DNA from: Pseudomonas delhiensis | Lineage (GTDB): Bacteria > Pseudomonadota > Gammaproteobacteria > Pseudomonadales > Pseudomonadaceae | DNA: 64,000 bases | Reading direction: 5' to 3' | Assembly: GCF_900187975.1 (NCBI RefSeq) | Contig: NZ_FZPC01000011.1 | Span: 1 to 64,000, forward strand | Notes under the pieces: generated by a model | The model's database searches: none | The model's input: the letters and a program-made list of their open reading frames with translations, nothing else | Told to the model about the DNA's origin: nothing | Shown here: one piece after another, positions 34,848 through 43,641 of the stretch | How the letters are laid out: each line of letters opens with the position of its first letter | Position numbering within the stretch: position 1 is the first letter of the stretch | Translations under genes and position numbers: made by a program

Positions 34848-35190
34848 AGAGTCCACTTCGTATTTTGGCGATGTCGAGCTTGCTCAGGCCCGCCAGCGCC
34901 TCGGGCACGCGCCTGGCCTGGTGATGTGATCCAGGCGGGCCACAAAGCAGACCGTCGCGAGGGTGAAGCGAGCCCATCCCCAGGCCAGCGATCGGTAGGG
35001 TGCCGGGCAGCCGCCGGGCGCTCGCGATCAGTGCACCCGCCACGCCTCATCTGGTCGCTGCGCACCTCATCCGTAATCTGCTGACTTTGCCAATTTTTGA
35101 TAGTAGCGTCGGCGCCATCCACGATACGTTGGGTCGCTAGCCTACGACGCCAGAGCCGGCAAAGACTTCGATAGCGTTACGGGTGCCAAT
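34848..35190. other. Intergenic, possible gene relic
   Basis: 343 bp without a supported gene. On the minus strand short protein-like pieces occur in two frames (FTLATVCFVARLDHITRPG and ALAGLSKLDIAKIRSGLF), suggesting a small decayed gene. The promoter of the rightward AraC-type gene should lie near 35080-35180. Confidence 0.35.
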
Positions 35191-36210
35191 ATGAATAACA
35201 ATCCCTGCGTAGATCGCGACGCTCTGTTTTCCAACTGGCGCTCCCAGCCAGAAGCCGCGTGCCAGGTGCAAAGCCATTCCACGACCGACATTGACGACCA
35301 TGCCTGCAGCATCAGTGGCTGGGACCAGGTATACGACCAGCTGAGCCCCGGCCATTACAGCGGGAGCATCACCGAGTGCTGGATTGACGACGTCCAGGTC
35401 ATCCGTGAGCGCGCGAATCAATGCGTGCACCAGATGGGGCACGCCTGGAGAGGTGCGCGCACGTTCATCATTCCCATGGCTCAACAAGGCGCTTCGCGTT
35501 TCGGTTCCCAAGTCACCGAGGCCAGCGTGCCGGCAACGCTTGGCCCCGGGCAGGAACTGGACTTCCGCACCCCGCCTACGCTCGATGTCATGTCCATTGC
35601 GCTGAGTGCGGAATCGGTCTCGCAGCTGTCGATTTCCACTGAAGGTTTCGACCTGGAAACCATGCTCCGGGGAAGCCTCTGCCTGCATGGCGATAACGCA
35701 GGGCTTGAGGAGCTGCGCACCCTGCTGGATTCAGTGTTCCACGTACTCCAGGACACACCCGAGCTGCTCGCCTACGCCGCAGTCCGCAAAGGGCTGCGCC
35801 ATACGCTGCTGACCTCTTTCTTCTCTCTTTTCTCGAACGTGGACAGCAGCAGTGAGAAGAACCGGCGGACGCTTCTGCACAAACGTGTCGTGGACAAATC
35901 CAGAGAATACGTCCTCGAGAACACCGACAGACCGGTAACGATCGCAGAGCTCTGCGGCATAGTCGGAGTAAGCCGCCGTTCCCTGCAAATGTGCTTCCAG
36001 GAGATCACGGGTACCAACCCTGTCCAGTACCTGCGGGCCATCCGCCTGAACCAGGTTCGGCGAGAGCTTCGCCAGAACGAAGGCGCGAAGGTCAAAGTCC
36101 AGGACGTCGCCTGCAACTGGGGGTTCTGGCATCTCAGCAGCTTCACCGCCGACTACAAGCGAATGTTTGGCGAACTGCCTTCGCAAACCCTGCACAGAAC
36201 CGCCTCGTAA
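35191..36210 (+). CDS. AraC-family transcriptional regulator, EutR-like
   Basis: This 339-residue regulator has a C-terminal AraC/XylS double HTH at about 235-335 (ITIAELCGIVGVSRRSLQMC-like segment from position 250, and VQDVACNWGFWHLSSFTADY). The N-terminal domain contains RANQCVHQMGHAWRGARTFI and other features I associate with EutR, the ethanolamine operon activator. It lies upstream of a rightward permease, kinase and PLP-enzyme set and is the likely activator of that operon, responding to ethanolamine or a related amino alcohol. Confidence 0.85.
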   Translation: MNNNPCVDRDALFSNWRSQPEAACQVQSHSTTDIDDHACSISGWDQVYDQLSPGHYSGSITECWIDDVQVIRERANQCVHQMGHAWRGARTFIIPMAQQGASRFGSQVTEASVPATLGPGQELDFRTPPTLDVMSIALSAESVSQLSISTEGFDLETMLRGSLCLHGDNAGLEELRTLLDSVFHVLQDTPELLAYAAVRKGLRHTLLTSFFSLFSNVDSSSEKNRRTLLHKRVVDKSREYVLENTDRPVTIAELCGIVGVSRRSLQMCFQEITGTNPVQYLRAIRLNQVRRELRQNEGAKVKVQDVACNWGFWHLSSFTADYKRMFGELPSQTLHRTAS

Positions 36211-36574
36211 TCCCCTCCCCCACGGCAGGGGCGACGCTCCTTGCCCGCCCCTTCCGCCTTCGTCCTCTGCATGCCCCGCACGTCCTGAGCAACCAGGGCT
36301 CCCGCGCCCCGGCACGCAAATCTTGCCGATATCTGCTAACGCTCCGCACCGCTCCATTTCCATGATGGAGCCGCTTCCGGAACAGGAAGCTCACTCGCCA
36401 TTGCGCATCGCAGGCAAGTGCCCCTAATGCCCGACCAGACGCACGGAGAGCAGGCGACTGCCTCTGCGCGGCCGGGGAGGACTGGGCTGCTGCCAATGAA
36501 AGGAAAACAAGAGGCAGCAGCAGGATTGCCGAGGCTCCGGGTGGAGCACCGGCAGGATGATTTAGGAGCTCTTG
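36211..36574. promoter_or_regulatory. Upstream region of the amino-alcohol operon
   Basis: 364 bp without a supported gene. It starts with a CCCCTCCCCCACGGCAGGGG hairpin-like element that may terminate the regulator transcript and ends with the TAGGAG ribosome site of the permease. AraC-type target half-sites are expected here but none could be assigned. Confidence 0.35.
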
Positions 36575-37849
36575 ATGTCACTACACAAGAATACGATCGG
36601 ATGGCCCATCATCGCTGCAATCGGTGTTTCGATTGTGGTCGCCGGGCAGTTTTCCGGGTGGAACTACGGGCTGGCCTACGGTTGGCTCAACATGGCGGTT
36701 GCCACTGCGGTCATGTGCGTTTTCTACGCCGGGCTGTTGCAGTGCGTCTCGGAGCTTTCAGCCACCTGGCCAAGCGCCGGAGGCTTGGGCACCTACGTCG
36801 CAATGGCATTCGGCGAGCGCCTGGGCGGTTTCGTCAGCGTCGCCATGGCCATTGCCCTGATGGCCTGCGTTGGCGCGGTAGCCACCTTCATCGTGGCCTA
36901 TGCCGCCTCCATTCTGCCCATCGATCCGCTGCTGCTGAAGGTCATCGTCTTCACCGCGGTGACGCTCCTTCATCTGCGTGGCGCCAGGGATGCCCTCTGG
37001 CTGACGCTGGTCGTCGGCCTGATCGCCATAGCGACCTTGCTGGGCTTTTCCGCCGGGGTGATGCCCCGCTTCCAGGCAAGCAACCTCGACATCGAACTGG
37101 GCTCGCTCTCCCTGGGCGGCGTTATCCATGCGATGCCGTTCGCGCTCTGGCTGTACGTGGGTGTCGAGCAGGCCATCACCGCTTCGGAAGAAACCAGGAT
37201 GCCGGGCCGGGATATTTCCCGTGGCCTGGTCATTGCGCTGCTGGTACTGACGCTGACCGCGTTCAGCGTGCTCCTGGCCGCGCCTGGTGCCGGTGGCGTA
37301 GAGGCGGTTGCCCAGGCGGGCGATCCGCTGCTCGCCGCGCTTGGCAAAGCCAATGGCGACAGCGCCGGGTTCTCGATGTGGATCGGGCTTGGCGCGCTTT
37401 TCGGCCTTCTCGCCAGCTTCTTCTCGATCACCTATTCGGCGTCTCGGCAAGTCTATGACCTGGCCCGTGGAGGCTTCCTGCCAGCCGGCATGGCGCAGGT
37501 GAATACGCGCGGCACACCGGTGTTCGCCGTCCTGGCCGTGGCCGTGGCGGGCTTCGCGACGTCGCTGATCGGACCTGAGCGGGTGCTGCTGGGCGTGGTC
37601 CTGCTCTTCACGTCCTCCTACCTGTTGACCATCTGCGCCTTCCTGCGCCTACGCCGCACCCGCTCGCAGGAGCCACGCAGCTACCGGACCATCGGCGGCA
37701 ACGCCACGGCCTATCTCACCCTCATCCTGTCCCTGACGGTGCTGGCCTGCTCCTTCAAGCTGGATGTGCTCATCCTGGTTCCGATCGTCGTGCTCTTCCT
37801 TCTGACCTCGGCCTGCCGTCGCTGGGGACGCCTGAGCGCCAGCCAGTAA
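36575..37849 (+). CDS. APC-family permease, ethanolamine/amino-alcohol transporter type
   Basis: The ATG at 36575 (7 nt after TAGGAG) was chosen over the in-frame TTG one codon earlier. The 424-residue, 12-helix protein opens NTIGWPIIAAIGVSIVVAGQ, FSGWNYGLAYGWLNM and contains SELSATWPSAGGLGTYV and GVEQAITASEETRMPGRDIS, which resemble ethanolamine permeases of the APC group. It is first in an operon with a phosphotransferase and a class III PLP enzyme and should import their substrate. Confidence 0.87.
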   Translation: MSLHKNTIGWPIIAAIGVSIVVAGQFSGWNYGLAYGWLNMAVATAVMCVFYAGLLQCVSELSATWPSAGGLGTYVAMAFGERLGGFVSVAMAIALMACVGAVATFIVAYAASILPIDPLLLKVIVFTAVTLLHLRGARDALWLTLVVGLIAIATLLGFSAGVMPRFQASNLDIELGSLSLGGVIHAMPFALWLYVGVEQAITASEETRMPGRDISRGLVIALLVLTLTAFSVLLAAPGAGGVEAVAQAGDPLLAALGKANGDSAGFSMWIGLGALFGLLASFFSITYSASRQVYDLARGGFLPAGMAQVNTRGTPVFAVLAVAVAGFATSLIGPERVLLGVVLLFTSSYLLTICAFLRLRRTRSQEPRSYRTIGGNATAYLTLILSLTVLACSFKLDVLILVPIVVLFLLTSACRRWGRLSASQ

Positions 37850-37886
37850 CCCGCCGCGCCCCCATGACAAGAAAGAGGTACACCCT

Positions 37887-38891
37887 GTGAACGCTATCAA
37901 TGAAGTTCTTCATAAAGACTATCTGGCGAGAGTCGCGCGTGAGGCGCTACCGCGCTGGAACATCTCCCAGGATGCAGATCTGCGGCTGATCAGCCTCTCC
38001 GAGAACGCCATGTTTCTGGTGGCGACCGAACAGCGCAAATGGGTGCTGCGGGTACACCGGCATGGCTACCACTCCCATGACGGTGTCCGCTCGGAGCTGG
38101 CCTGGATGCGCGCGCTGCGCGAGGAAGCCGATGTGGAAACCCCCGTCGCGCTGCCGGGCATCGATCACGAACTGGTGCAACACGTAGCCGCCGAGCCGTT
38201 CAAGGAAGCCCGGATGGTGGTGCTCTTCGACTTCATCACAGGCACCCAGCCGGAGCCGGACAACCTCTACGACGCCTTCCGCCAGCTGGGCGCGATCACG
38301 GCGCGGATGCATCGCCACTCGCGGCAATGGCAGCGCCCCGCTTTCTTCGAGCGCCAGGTCTGGGACTACGAAGGAGCATTCGGCGATACGCCGATCTGGG
38401 GCCACTGGCGCGCCGGCTTCAGCAAGCACAAGCCCGGGCTCGGGATCGTCGAACAAGCCGAGGCATTGATGCAACGCCGCCTGGCGCAGTACGGGAAAGG
38501 CGCGGACCGCTTCGGCCTCATTCATACCGACTTCCGCCTGGCGAACCTGCTGGTGGACCAGGGCGAGGCAAGGGTTCTCGACTTCGATGACAGCGGCTTT
38601 GGCTGGTACCTGTACGACGTCGCCTCTTCGGCAACCTTCATCGAGAACCACCCCGATATCGCCAACATCATCGCCGCCTGGGTCGAGGGCTATCGAAAGG
38701 TCGAGCCCTTGAGCGAAGAGGATGTAGCCGAAATCCCAACGCTGATGATGTTCAGGCGGCTGATCATCATGGGCTGGGCGGGCTCGCACCCCGGAACGGA
38801 CCTCGCCCGGGAAATGGGCGACGACTACACGGTCGGCACTGTCGAGCTTGCCAGGAAATACCTCGCAGGCCAGGCCCTTTGCGGGCGCTGA
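37887..38891 (+). CDS. Choline/ethanolamine-kinase-like small-molecule phosphotransferase
   Basis: This 334-residue protein starts at GTG after AAAGAGGT. It has the aminoglycoside/choline kinase fold: nucleotide-binding N-lobe (RKWVLRVHRHGYHSHDG), catalytic loop LIHTDFRLANLLV (HxDxxxxN, Asp near 213) and metal-binding VLDFDDSGFGW. Family members phosphorylate hydroxyls of ethanolamine, choline, homoserine or hydroxylysine. Directly followed by a class III PLP enzyme and preceded by an ethanolamine-type permease, it probably phosphorylates an imported amino alcohol. Pseudomonas amino-alcohol kinase activity is known biochemically. Confidence 0.83.
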   Translation: MNAINEVLHKDYLARVAREALPRWNISQDADLRLISLSENAMFLVATEQRKWVLRVHRHGYHSHDGVRSELAWMRALREEADVETPVALPGIDHELVQHVAAEPFKEARMVVLFDFITGTQPEPDNLYDAFRQLGAITARMHRHSRQWQRPAFFERQVWDYEGAFGDTPIWGHWRAGFSKHKPGLGIVEQAEALMQRRLAQYGKGADRFGLIHTDFRLANLLVDQGEARVLDFDDSGFGWYLYDVASSATFIENHPDIANIIAAWVEGYRKVEPLSEEDVAEIPTLMMFRRLIIMGWAGSHPGTDLAREMGDDYTVGTVELARKYLAGQALCGR

Positions 38892-38922
38892 CGCGTCCGC
38901 CTTTTTATTGCTGGAGATCGTA

Positions 38923-40272
38923 ATGAGCGAAACCCGCGAACTTCTCGCGCGCCGCCACAAGGCAATGGGCGCCTCCCCGCTGTTCTACGACGAGCCGCTG
39001 CACTTCGTAAGAGGTGAAGGCGTCCACTTGTATGCCGCAGACGGCAGGCGCTACCTGGACTGCTACAACAACATTCCAGTGGTAGGACATTGCCACCCGC
39101 ACGTTGCCGAAGCCATCACCCGGCAGAACCGGACCCTCAACGTTCACAGCCGCTACCTGAGCCAGAACATCGTCGACTACTCGGAACGGCTGCTTGGCAC
39201 CTTCTCCTGCGGCCTCGACCAGGTGCTCTACACCTGTTCCGGCTCGGAAGCCAACGAGCAGGCGCTGCGCATCGCCCGCATGCTGGGACGGGGCCGCGGC
39301 ATCATCTGCAGCAACTACGCCTACCATGGCAACACGGCGGCGGTGGATCAGGTCTCGCCGCTGATGCACCGGAACAGGCAGTATTTCACCGAAGTGCGCA
39401 GCGTCCCGTTCCCGGAAACCTACAGGCCGCTCGACGGCTTGGCCGGTGAGGCACTCATCGAAGCCTACCTCGCCGAAATCCAGGGCGCGATCGATAGCTT
39501 CGAGGCGGCGGGTATCGGCTTTGCCGGCATGATCTTCTGCCCGATCTTCGCCAACGAGGGCCTGCCCAACATTCCATCGGGCCTGCTGCAGCGCGCAGTC
39601 GCCCTGGTCAGGAAAGCCGGCGGGCTGATCATCATCGACGAGGTTCAGTCAGGCTTCGGCCGCACAGGCACGCTGTGGGGCCACGACCTGATGGGCATTA
39701 CGCCCGACATCGTGACCCTGGGAAAACCCATGGGCAACGGCTACCCGGTGGCCGCGCTGGTGAGCAGGGGCGAAATCCTCGACGCCTTCCGCGCCACGGC
39801 CTTCTACTTCAACACCTTCGCCGCTTCCCAGACCGCTGCCGCCGCAGCTTCGGCGGTGCTGGACGTGATCGAGGGCGAAAGGCTCCCGGACAACGCACGC
39901 ACGGTCGGCAACTTCATTCGCCATGGTTTCACCGACCTCGCCAGGCGGCACACGCTGATCGGCGACATTCGCGGTGAAGGCCTGTGGGTCGGCGTGGAAC
40001 TCGTGCGTGACAGGCTCACGCGGGAACCCGCCGCCTGGGAGACCTGGCAACTGGTCAACGCCCTCAGGCAGCACGGCATCCTGGTCAGCCGTACCGGCCC
40101 GTTTGGCAACGTGCTGAAGATGCGCCCGCCTCTCGTCTTCAGCCAGGAAAACGCCGAGGAACTGCTCTGCGCGGTCGACTTCGCCTTTGGCTCGCTTGGC
40201 AGCGCCGAGGGCAGGCGAGATGCGTTGGTATCCGATATGTCCGGCGTGTCCGTGCGATCGAGCGACCGCTGA
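38923..40272 (+). CDS. Class III PLP enzyme, probable amino-alcohol-phosphate phospho-lyase
   Basis: This 449-residue protein starts after CTGGAGATCG. Class III aminotransferase landmarks: YLDCYNNIPVVGHCHPHVAE, SGSEANEQALRIAR (PLP phosphate), NYAYHGNTAAVDQVSP, IIIDEVQSGFGRTG and the Schiff-base lysine Lys268 in LGKPMGNGYP. NNIPVVGHCHP and YHGNT resemble the AGXT2L1/AGXT2L2 subgroup (phosphoethanolamine and phosphohydroxylysine phospho-lyases), which eliminate phosphate and ammonia instead of transaminating. Beside a kinase this fits conversion of a phosphorylated amino alcohol to an aldehyde, ammonia and phosphate. An ordinary transaminase remains possible. Confidence 0.82.
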   Translation: MSETRELLARRHKAMGASPLFYDEPLHFVRGEGVHLYAADGRRYLDCYNNIPVVGHCHPHVAEAITRQNRTLNVHSRYLSQNIVDYSERLLGTFSCGLDQVLYTCSGSEANEQALRIARMLGRGRGIICSNYAYHGNTAAVDQVSPLMHRNRQYFTEVRSVPFPETYRPLDGLAGEALIEAYLAEIQGAIDSFEAAGIGFAGMIFCPIFANEGLPNIPSGLLQRAVALVRKAGGLIIIDEVQSGFGRTGTLWGHDLMGITPDIVTLGKPMGNGYPVAALVSRGEILDAFRATAFYFNTFAASQTAAAAASAVLDVIEGERLPDNARTVGNFIRHGFTDLARRHTLIGDIRGEGLWVGVELVRDRLTREPAAWETWQLVNALRQHGILVSRTGPFGNVLKMRPPLVFSQENAEELLCAVDFAFGSLGSAEGRRDALVSDMSGVSVRSSDR

Positions 40273-40439
40273 CGCTTCGTAGTACTCCGGGTGTTGGCTG
40301 CCCTGATCATCGCAGCAACACCCTCCCCCACCCATAACCCAAAAACAACCACCCCCCTTCCCTCACCCGCTCCTTTTACATATAAGATATGGTTTCATAC
40401 TAATCTGGCATCACCGCAAGCGACGAGGAGTGGCGAAGC

Positions 40440-41435
40440 ATGTGGTTCGCAAAGGGTGCGAAGGAACTGGCGGGTGAGGTGAGCGAACTGTGCCGGCAGT
40501 GGCTGGCGGGCAACTGGCGCAACCCGGCCGAGTATGCCGCGCTGAGCCGCCACCGGGACCTTGCGCAGGCCCTGCAGGACGTCCAGGACCACTGGCAGCG
40601 GGACCGCGCCACTCTTGAGCACCAGGCGGAACGCCACGCCCCCGTCGATGAAACCCGGCTGCAGGAACTGCAGGCATCGCTCGGGACGCGGGAGCGGCAG
40701 TTGGCCGAGGCCGAGCAGGCCCTGAAGCGCGCCGAGGAATGGGCCGCCGCGGTCGAGGCCGAACGCTCGCGGCTTCTAGAGGAGCAGCAGGTCTGGGAGC
40801 TGACCAAGCAGACGCTGACCGAGGGGTGCTGGGACCTCAGCGTGGTCGATGGCAACCCCGACCACCCGGCCAACGTGATTCGCTGGTCGGATCAGTTCCG
40901 CTCGTTGATCGGCTACAACCGCCAGGAATTTCCCGATGGCTGGGACAGCTATTTCGCCATCACCCAGCCCGAGGACCAGCAGCGGGTCATGCAGGCCTTC
41001 GGCGAGATGATGGCCGACCCCACCGGGCAACGCGTGTACGTCGTCGAGTACCGCATGCGCCACAAGACCCGCGGCGATTTGTGGTTCCGCGAGCGCGGCC
41101 GCTGCCTGCGCGATGCCAATGGCGTGCTGTTGCGGGTCACCGGCGCCACGCGGGAAATCACCGACGAGAAGGCCGCGCAGGCCCTGCGCGAGCGGGAGCA
41201 GGTCAGCATCCAGAACACCTATGCCGAAATTTCCCAGATGGCGGGCGTCATCAAGGGCATCGCCGAGCAGACCAACCTGCTGGCCCTGAACGCGGCCATC
41301 GAGGCGGCGCGGGCGGGGGAACAGGGCCGCGGCTTCGCCGTGGTGGCCGACGAAGTGCGCAACCTGGCCAGGCGCACCCAGGACTCCGTGCTGCACATCC
41401 AGTCGATGCTCAACAAGCAGCATGGCAAGGGCTGA
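40440..41435 (+). CDS. Soluble PAS-domain chemoreceptor with short MCP signalling tip
   Basis: This 331-residue protein has no transmembrane segment. Residues 60-120 are a coiled coil ([20 protein letters not shown]), 115-245 a PAS domain with PAC end ([40 protein letters not shown]), and 250-325 the MCP hairpin tip: [40 protein letters not shown]. The signalling helices are much shorter than in full-length MCPs and no methylation helices are evident. It would sense a cytosolic signal, perhaps redox or a bound ligand, and contact CheA/CheW. No chemotaxis genes are adjacent. Confidence 0.85.
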   Translation: MWFAKGAKELAGEVSELCRQWLAGNWRNPAEYAALSRHRDLAQALQDVQDHWQRDRATLEHQAERHAPVDETRLQELQASLGTRERQLAEAEQALKRAEEWAAAVEAERSRLLEEQQVWELTKQTLTEGCWDLSVVDGNPDHPANVIRWSDQFRSLIGYNRQEFPDGWDSYFAITQPEDQQRVMQAFGEMMADPTGQRVYVVEYRMRHKTRGDLWFRERGRCLRDANGVLLRVTGATREITDEKAAQALREREQVSIQNTYAEISQMAGVIKGIAEQTNLLALNAAIEAARAGEQGRGFAVVADEVRNLARRTQDSVLHIQSMLNKQHGKG

Positions 41436-41488
41436 TCTCAGCGAAATCGGCCCCTGCCCCATCCGAAATCTCCCACCCACATTCGCCC

Positions 41489-41518
41489 TTGTGAGCCTAC
41501 AAACCCCGTCGCTAGATT
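41489..41518 (+). promoter_or_regulatory. Promoter for the leader-RNA/small-protein unit
   Basis: TTGTGA (41489-41494) and TAGATT (41513-41518) with an 18-bp spacer form a plausible sigma-70 promoter. CCCGTCGCTAGATT resembles CCCGGCTCGTTAGTCT at the same place before the second leader (49545-49560), so the promoter position seems shared. Confidence 0.5.
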
Positions 41519-41580
41519 GCGTTCCTGCCACGGTCGATCCCGTGGCCCGGATCGCAGTCCGGCGATGACTAGCGTGCACG

Positions 41581-41612
41581 AAGCGCCGATGCACCTTGCA
41601 CAGGCGCTTTTT
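41581..41612 (+). terminator. Intrinsic terminator upstream of the structured leader
   Basis: AAGCGCC (41581-41587) pairs with GGCGCTT (41603-41609) and is followed by a five-T run (41608-41612). It could end the chemoreceptor transcript, or act as an attenuator or end a short RNA starting near 41525, because the likely promoter at 41489-41518 is upstream of it. Confidence 0.7.
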
Positions 41613-41642
41613 CTTGCCTGCTGCTATGTGCAGCCATGGCGA

Positions 41643-41736
41643 GCCGTGCGGGGCAGGCTTCGGCCTGGCCGGTCTTTACGCTGGTTAACCGGTACTGCGA
41701 CCCCGCACGGTCCGCCGCCCTTTCCGGGCGGGCGGC
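41643..41736 (+). ncRNA. Structured leader RNA, copy A
   Basis: An outer stem CCGTGCGGGG (41644-41653) / CCCCGCACGG (41701-41710) encloses two hairpins: CAGGC-TTCG-GCCTG (41654-41667) and CCGGT (41669-41673) / ACCGG (41688-41692). A third hairpin, CCGCCC/GGGCGG (41715-41731), follows. Copy B at 49678-49781 has the same architecture with compensatory changes. It precedes a small-protein gene by about 105 nt. This is a probable cis-regulatory RNA; I cannot assign a named family. Confidence 0.75.
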
Positions 41737-41840
41737 TCCTTCCTCCGAACCAGGAGCAACGGAAATGCCTCATCACCCTCTGTTCGTTGTGCGTGCCTTG
41801 CCATCCGCCCTGCCCTTCGCCTCCGCCCCGGAGGTGCGCC

Positions 41841-42119
41841 ATGCCTGATCGCAAGCTGGTACCGCTGCAGGCCCAGGCCTATGAAAGCGTGCTGTATGTC
41901 GACCTCTCCGCGCCGTCGGAGCACCTCTACGAAGTGGCCGAGCGCCGGCTGAGCGCGCTGGAGGACCTGCTGCGGGTGCTGGAGGTGCACGAAGGCCATG
42001 ATGTGCTGGTGCATGAAACGGCGCGCGTGGCTTCCGCACTGGTGCCGCTGGTGGGCGAAGCGCGCCAGTTGTATGAGCTGGCGCGCAAGCGCGCGCTGGA
42101 GGCGCCCGCCGGCGTCTGA
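41841..42119 (+). CDS. Small protein following structured leader A
   Basis: The 92-residue product starts at ATG 41841 after GGAGGTGCGCC. VLYVDLSAPSEHLYEVAERR and LSALEDLLRVLE align with VLYIDALAPATQLLDTALQR and LRALGGLLDLLE of the small protein at 49810, so the two are homologues. The pattern (short strand, then amphipathic helices) resembles the DUF3077/DUF6124-like small proteins of Pseudomonas, by memory only. Cytosolic, function unknown. Both family members lie behind the same RNA structure. Confidence 0.72.
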   Translation: MPDRKLVPLQAQAYESVLYVDLSAPSEHLYEVAERRLSALEDLLRVLEVHEGHDVLVHETARVASALVPLVGEARQLYELARKRALEAPAGV

Positions 42120-42182
42120 CCCGCAATCGCTGCCCTGCCAGGCCGGCGCCCGTTCGACGGGGCCGGCCTTTTTCATCCCGGC

Positions 42183-42842
42183 TCAGTCCCGGTCGGGCGC
42201 GCCCAGCGGGAACAGCGGGCGGTAGGGCCGGGCCTCGTCCACCGCCCGGGCGAACGAGGGGCGCGCCAGCAGGCGGGCCCGGTAGGCGCGCAACGTCGGG
42301 TAGTTTTCGCCGATGGGGTGCGTCCAGTCGGCGTAGAACAGCGAGGGGGCTGCCGCGCAGTCGGCCAGGGTGAAGGCTTCGCCCGCGGCCCAGGTGCGGC
42401 CGGGCAACTGGCCCTCCAGCCAGGCGTAGGCGCGTTCGAGCTTTTCCACCGCGTCGGCCAGGGCTTCCTGGCGCTTGGTCGCATCGCCGGTCAGGGCGCC
42501 GCCCACGGCATGCTGCACCGGCGTCATCACGTGCAGGTCGAAGAAGCGGTCGAGAAAGCGCACGTCCAGCGCCGCCAGCGGCTCGTCCGGCAGCCAGCGC
42601 ACCGGACCGCCCCGGGTGAGCTGCAGGTACTCGATGATGATGCTGCTCTCGGCGAGGCTGCGCTCGCCGTCCAGCAACACCGGGAACTTGCCCAGCGGCC
42701 ACAGCCGCAGCCAGTCCGCGCCATGCTGCGGCGTGTCGGGGCCCAGGCAGCGGAATTCGAAGGGTATCCGGTTCTCGTACAGCGCCATCAGCACCTTCTG
42801 GGTGTACGAGGAAAACGGGTGACCGTAGAGCACGAGCGCCAT
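42183..42842 (-). CDS. Glutathione S-transferase family protein
   Basis: This 219-residue protein starts MALVLYGHPFSSYTQKVLMA, with the GST N-terminal catalytic Ser/Tyr region, PLGKFPVLLD (cis-Pro) and ESSIIIEYL near 65. The C-terminal helical domain contains GEAFTLADCAAAPSLFYADW. The ATG at 42840-42842 is preferred because the longer frame adds a non-conserved leader. It stands alone with a 350-bp AT-containing gap upstream. Substrate unknown. Confidence 0.9.
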   Translation of the reverse strand: MALVLYGHPFSSYTQKVLMALYENRIPFEFRCLGPDTPQHGADWLRLWPLGKFPVLLDGERSLAESSIIIEYLQLTRGGPVRWLPDEPLAALDVRFLDRFFDLHVMTPVQHAVGGALTGDATKRQEALADAVEKLERAYAWLEGQLPGRTWAAGEAFTLADCAAAPSLFYADWTHPIGENYPTLRAYRARLLARPSFARAVDEARPYRPLFPLGAPDRD

Positions 42843-43194
42843 GGCGGACCGCCTGTTTGTAGTGGATGTGCCAGCGGCAAGTGGTAGCACAGCCCGGCGG
42901 GTAGCGCACAGCAGCCGACCGCCGACATCCTGTTCAGGGTCTCGGCTTTACTACCGCAAGTGTATGTAATTACCGCCGCCAAATATCCGTCAAAGTTGAA
43001 AATACGGGAGCACGTGTCATTCAAGACTTACACATCAAATAACCAAACCCAATAATTAGCTCTTACTTAATTTCATTATCGGATCAGTACTGAAAAACTT
43101 CCCAATGGCGTTGGACAGCCCGCAGGGCGAAAGCTAGCTTCAGCCTGAACGCCGGGCCTCCGCCCCCTCCAAGCCACCACAGGGAAGTACCAAG
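42843..43194. other. Intergenic region, AT-rich centre
   Basis: 352 bp without a gene. The part from 42950 to 43095 is notably AT-rich for this genome and probably holds the promoter for the rightward gene at 43195 (ATAACCAAACCCAATAATTA region). No clear operator or terminator was identified. Confidence 0.4.
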
Positions 43195-43641
43195 ATGGCC
43201 TTCGATCGCTTCAACTCCCGTATTGCAATCACCCTCGGCCAATTCACCTTGTTGAAACATGCCGACCTGTTATTCGACCGTTATAGCGAGCCCTATATAG
43301 TTTCCCTCGCCATCGACACTTCGAATATCCACAAGGGTGCCCTCACTTTCAACTACATGCCCTTTCCGAAAGTTCGCCAGGGTTCGACGGTGAGCATGCT
43401 CGGCGATGGCCACCTGCTGTATGGCCCGGCCAACCCCGGCGAGTACGTCGCGCTGTCGCTGCTGATGATGGAGTCCGACGGCGACCTGCGCGAGGCGGGC
43501 GAGCGCATCCGCGACGTCGTCGGCAGCAAGGCCGTCGACCTGGGGCTCAAGGCGGTGATGCTGGCCAACCCCGGCTCCGCCGCCGTGGTCGCCCTGCTCA
43601 AGGAGCTGACCGCCTTCACCGCCGGGCGCCTGGCCAGCGAA
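43195..43641 (+). pseudogene. N-terminal part of an unidentified gene, fused by deletion
   Basis: From ATG 43195 (AGGGAAGTACC upstream) the frame reads MAFDRFNSRIAITLGQFTLL and continues with protein-like sequence (NIHKGALTFNYMPFPKVRQG, GEYVALSLLMMESDGDLREA) to TAGRLASE near 43641. Beyond that the same frame becomes arginine-rich nonsense and stops at 43719, while coding continues in another frame. The intact gene was probably longer. Family not recognised. Confidence 0.65.

Noticed and set aside
41616..41860. Alternative upstream starts encoding a longer small protein through leader A (RAGQASAWP-type frame)
   Set aside because: The same translated motif in both leaders follows from conserved RNA stems; the ribosome site and protein conservation begin at 41841 and 49810.
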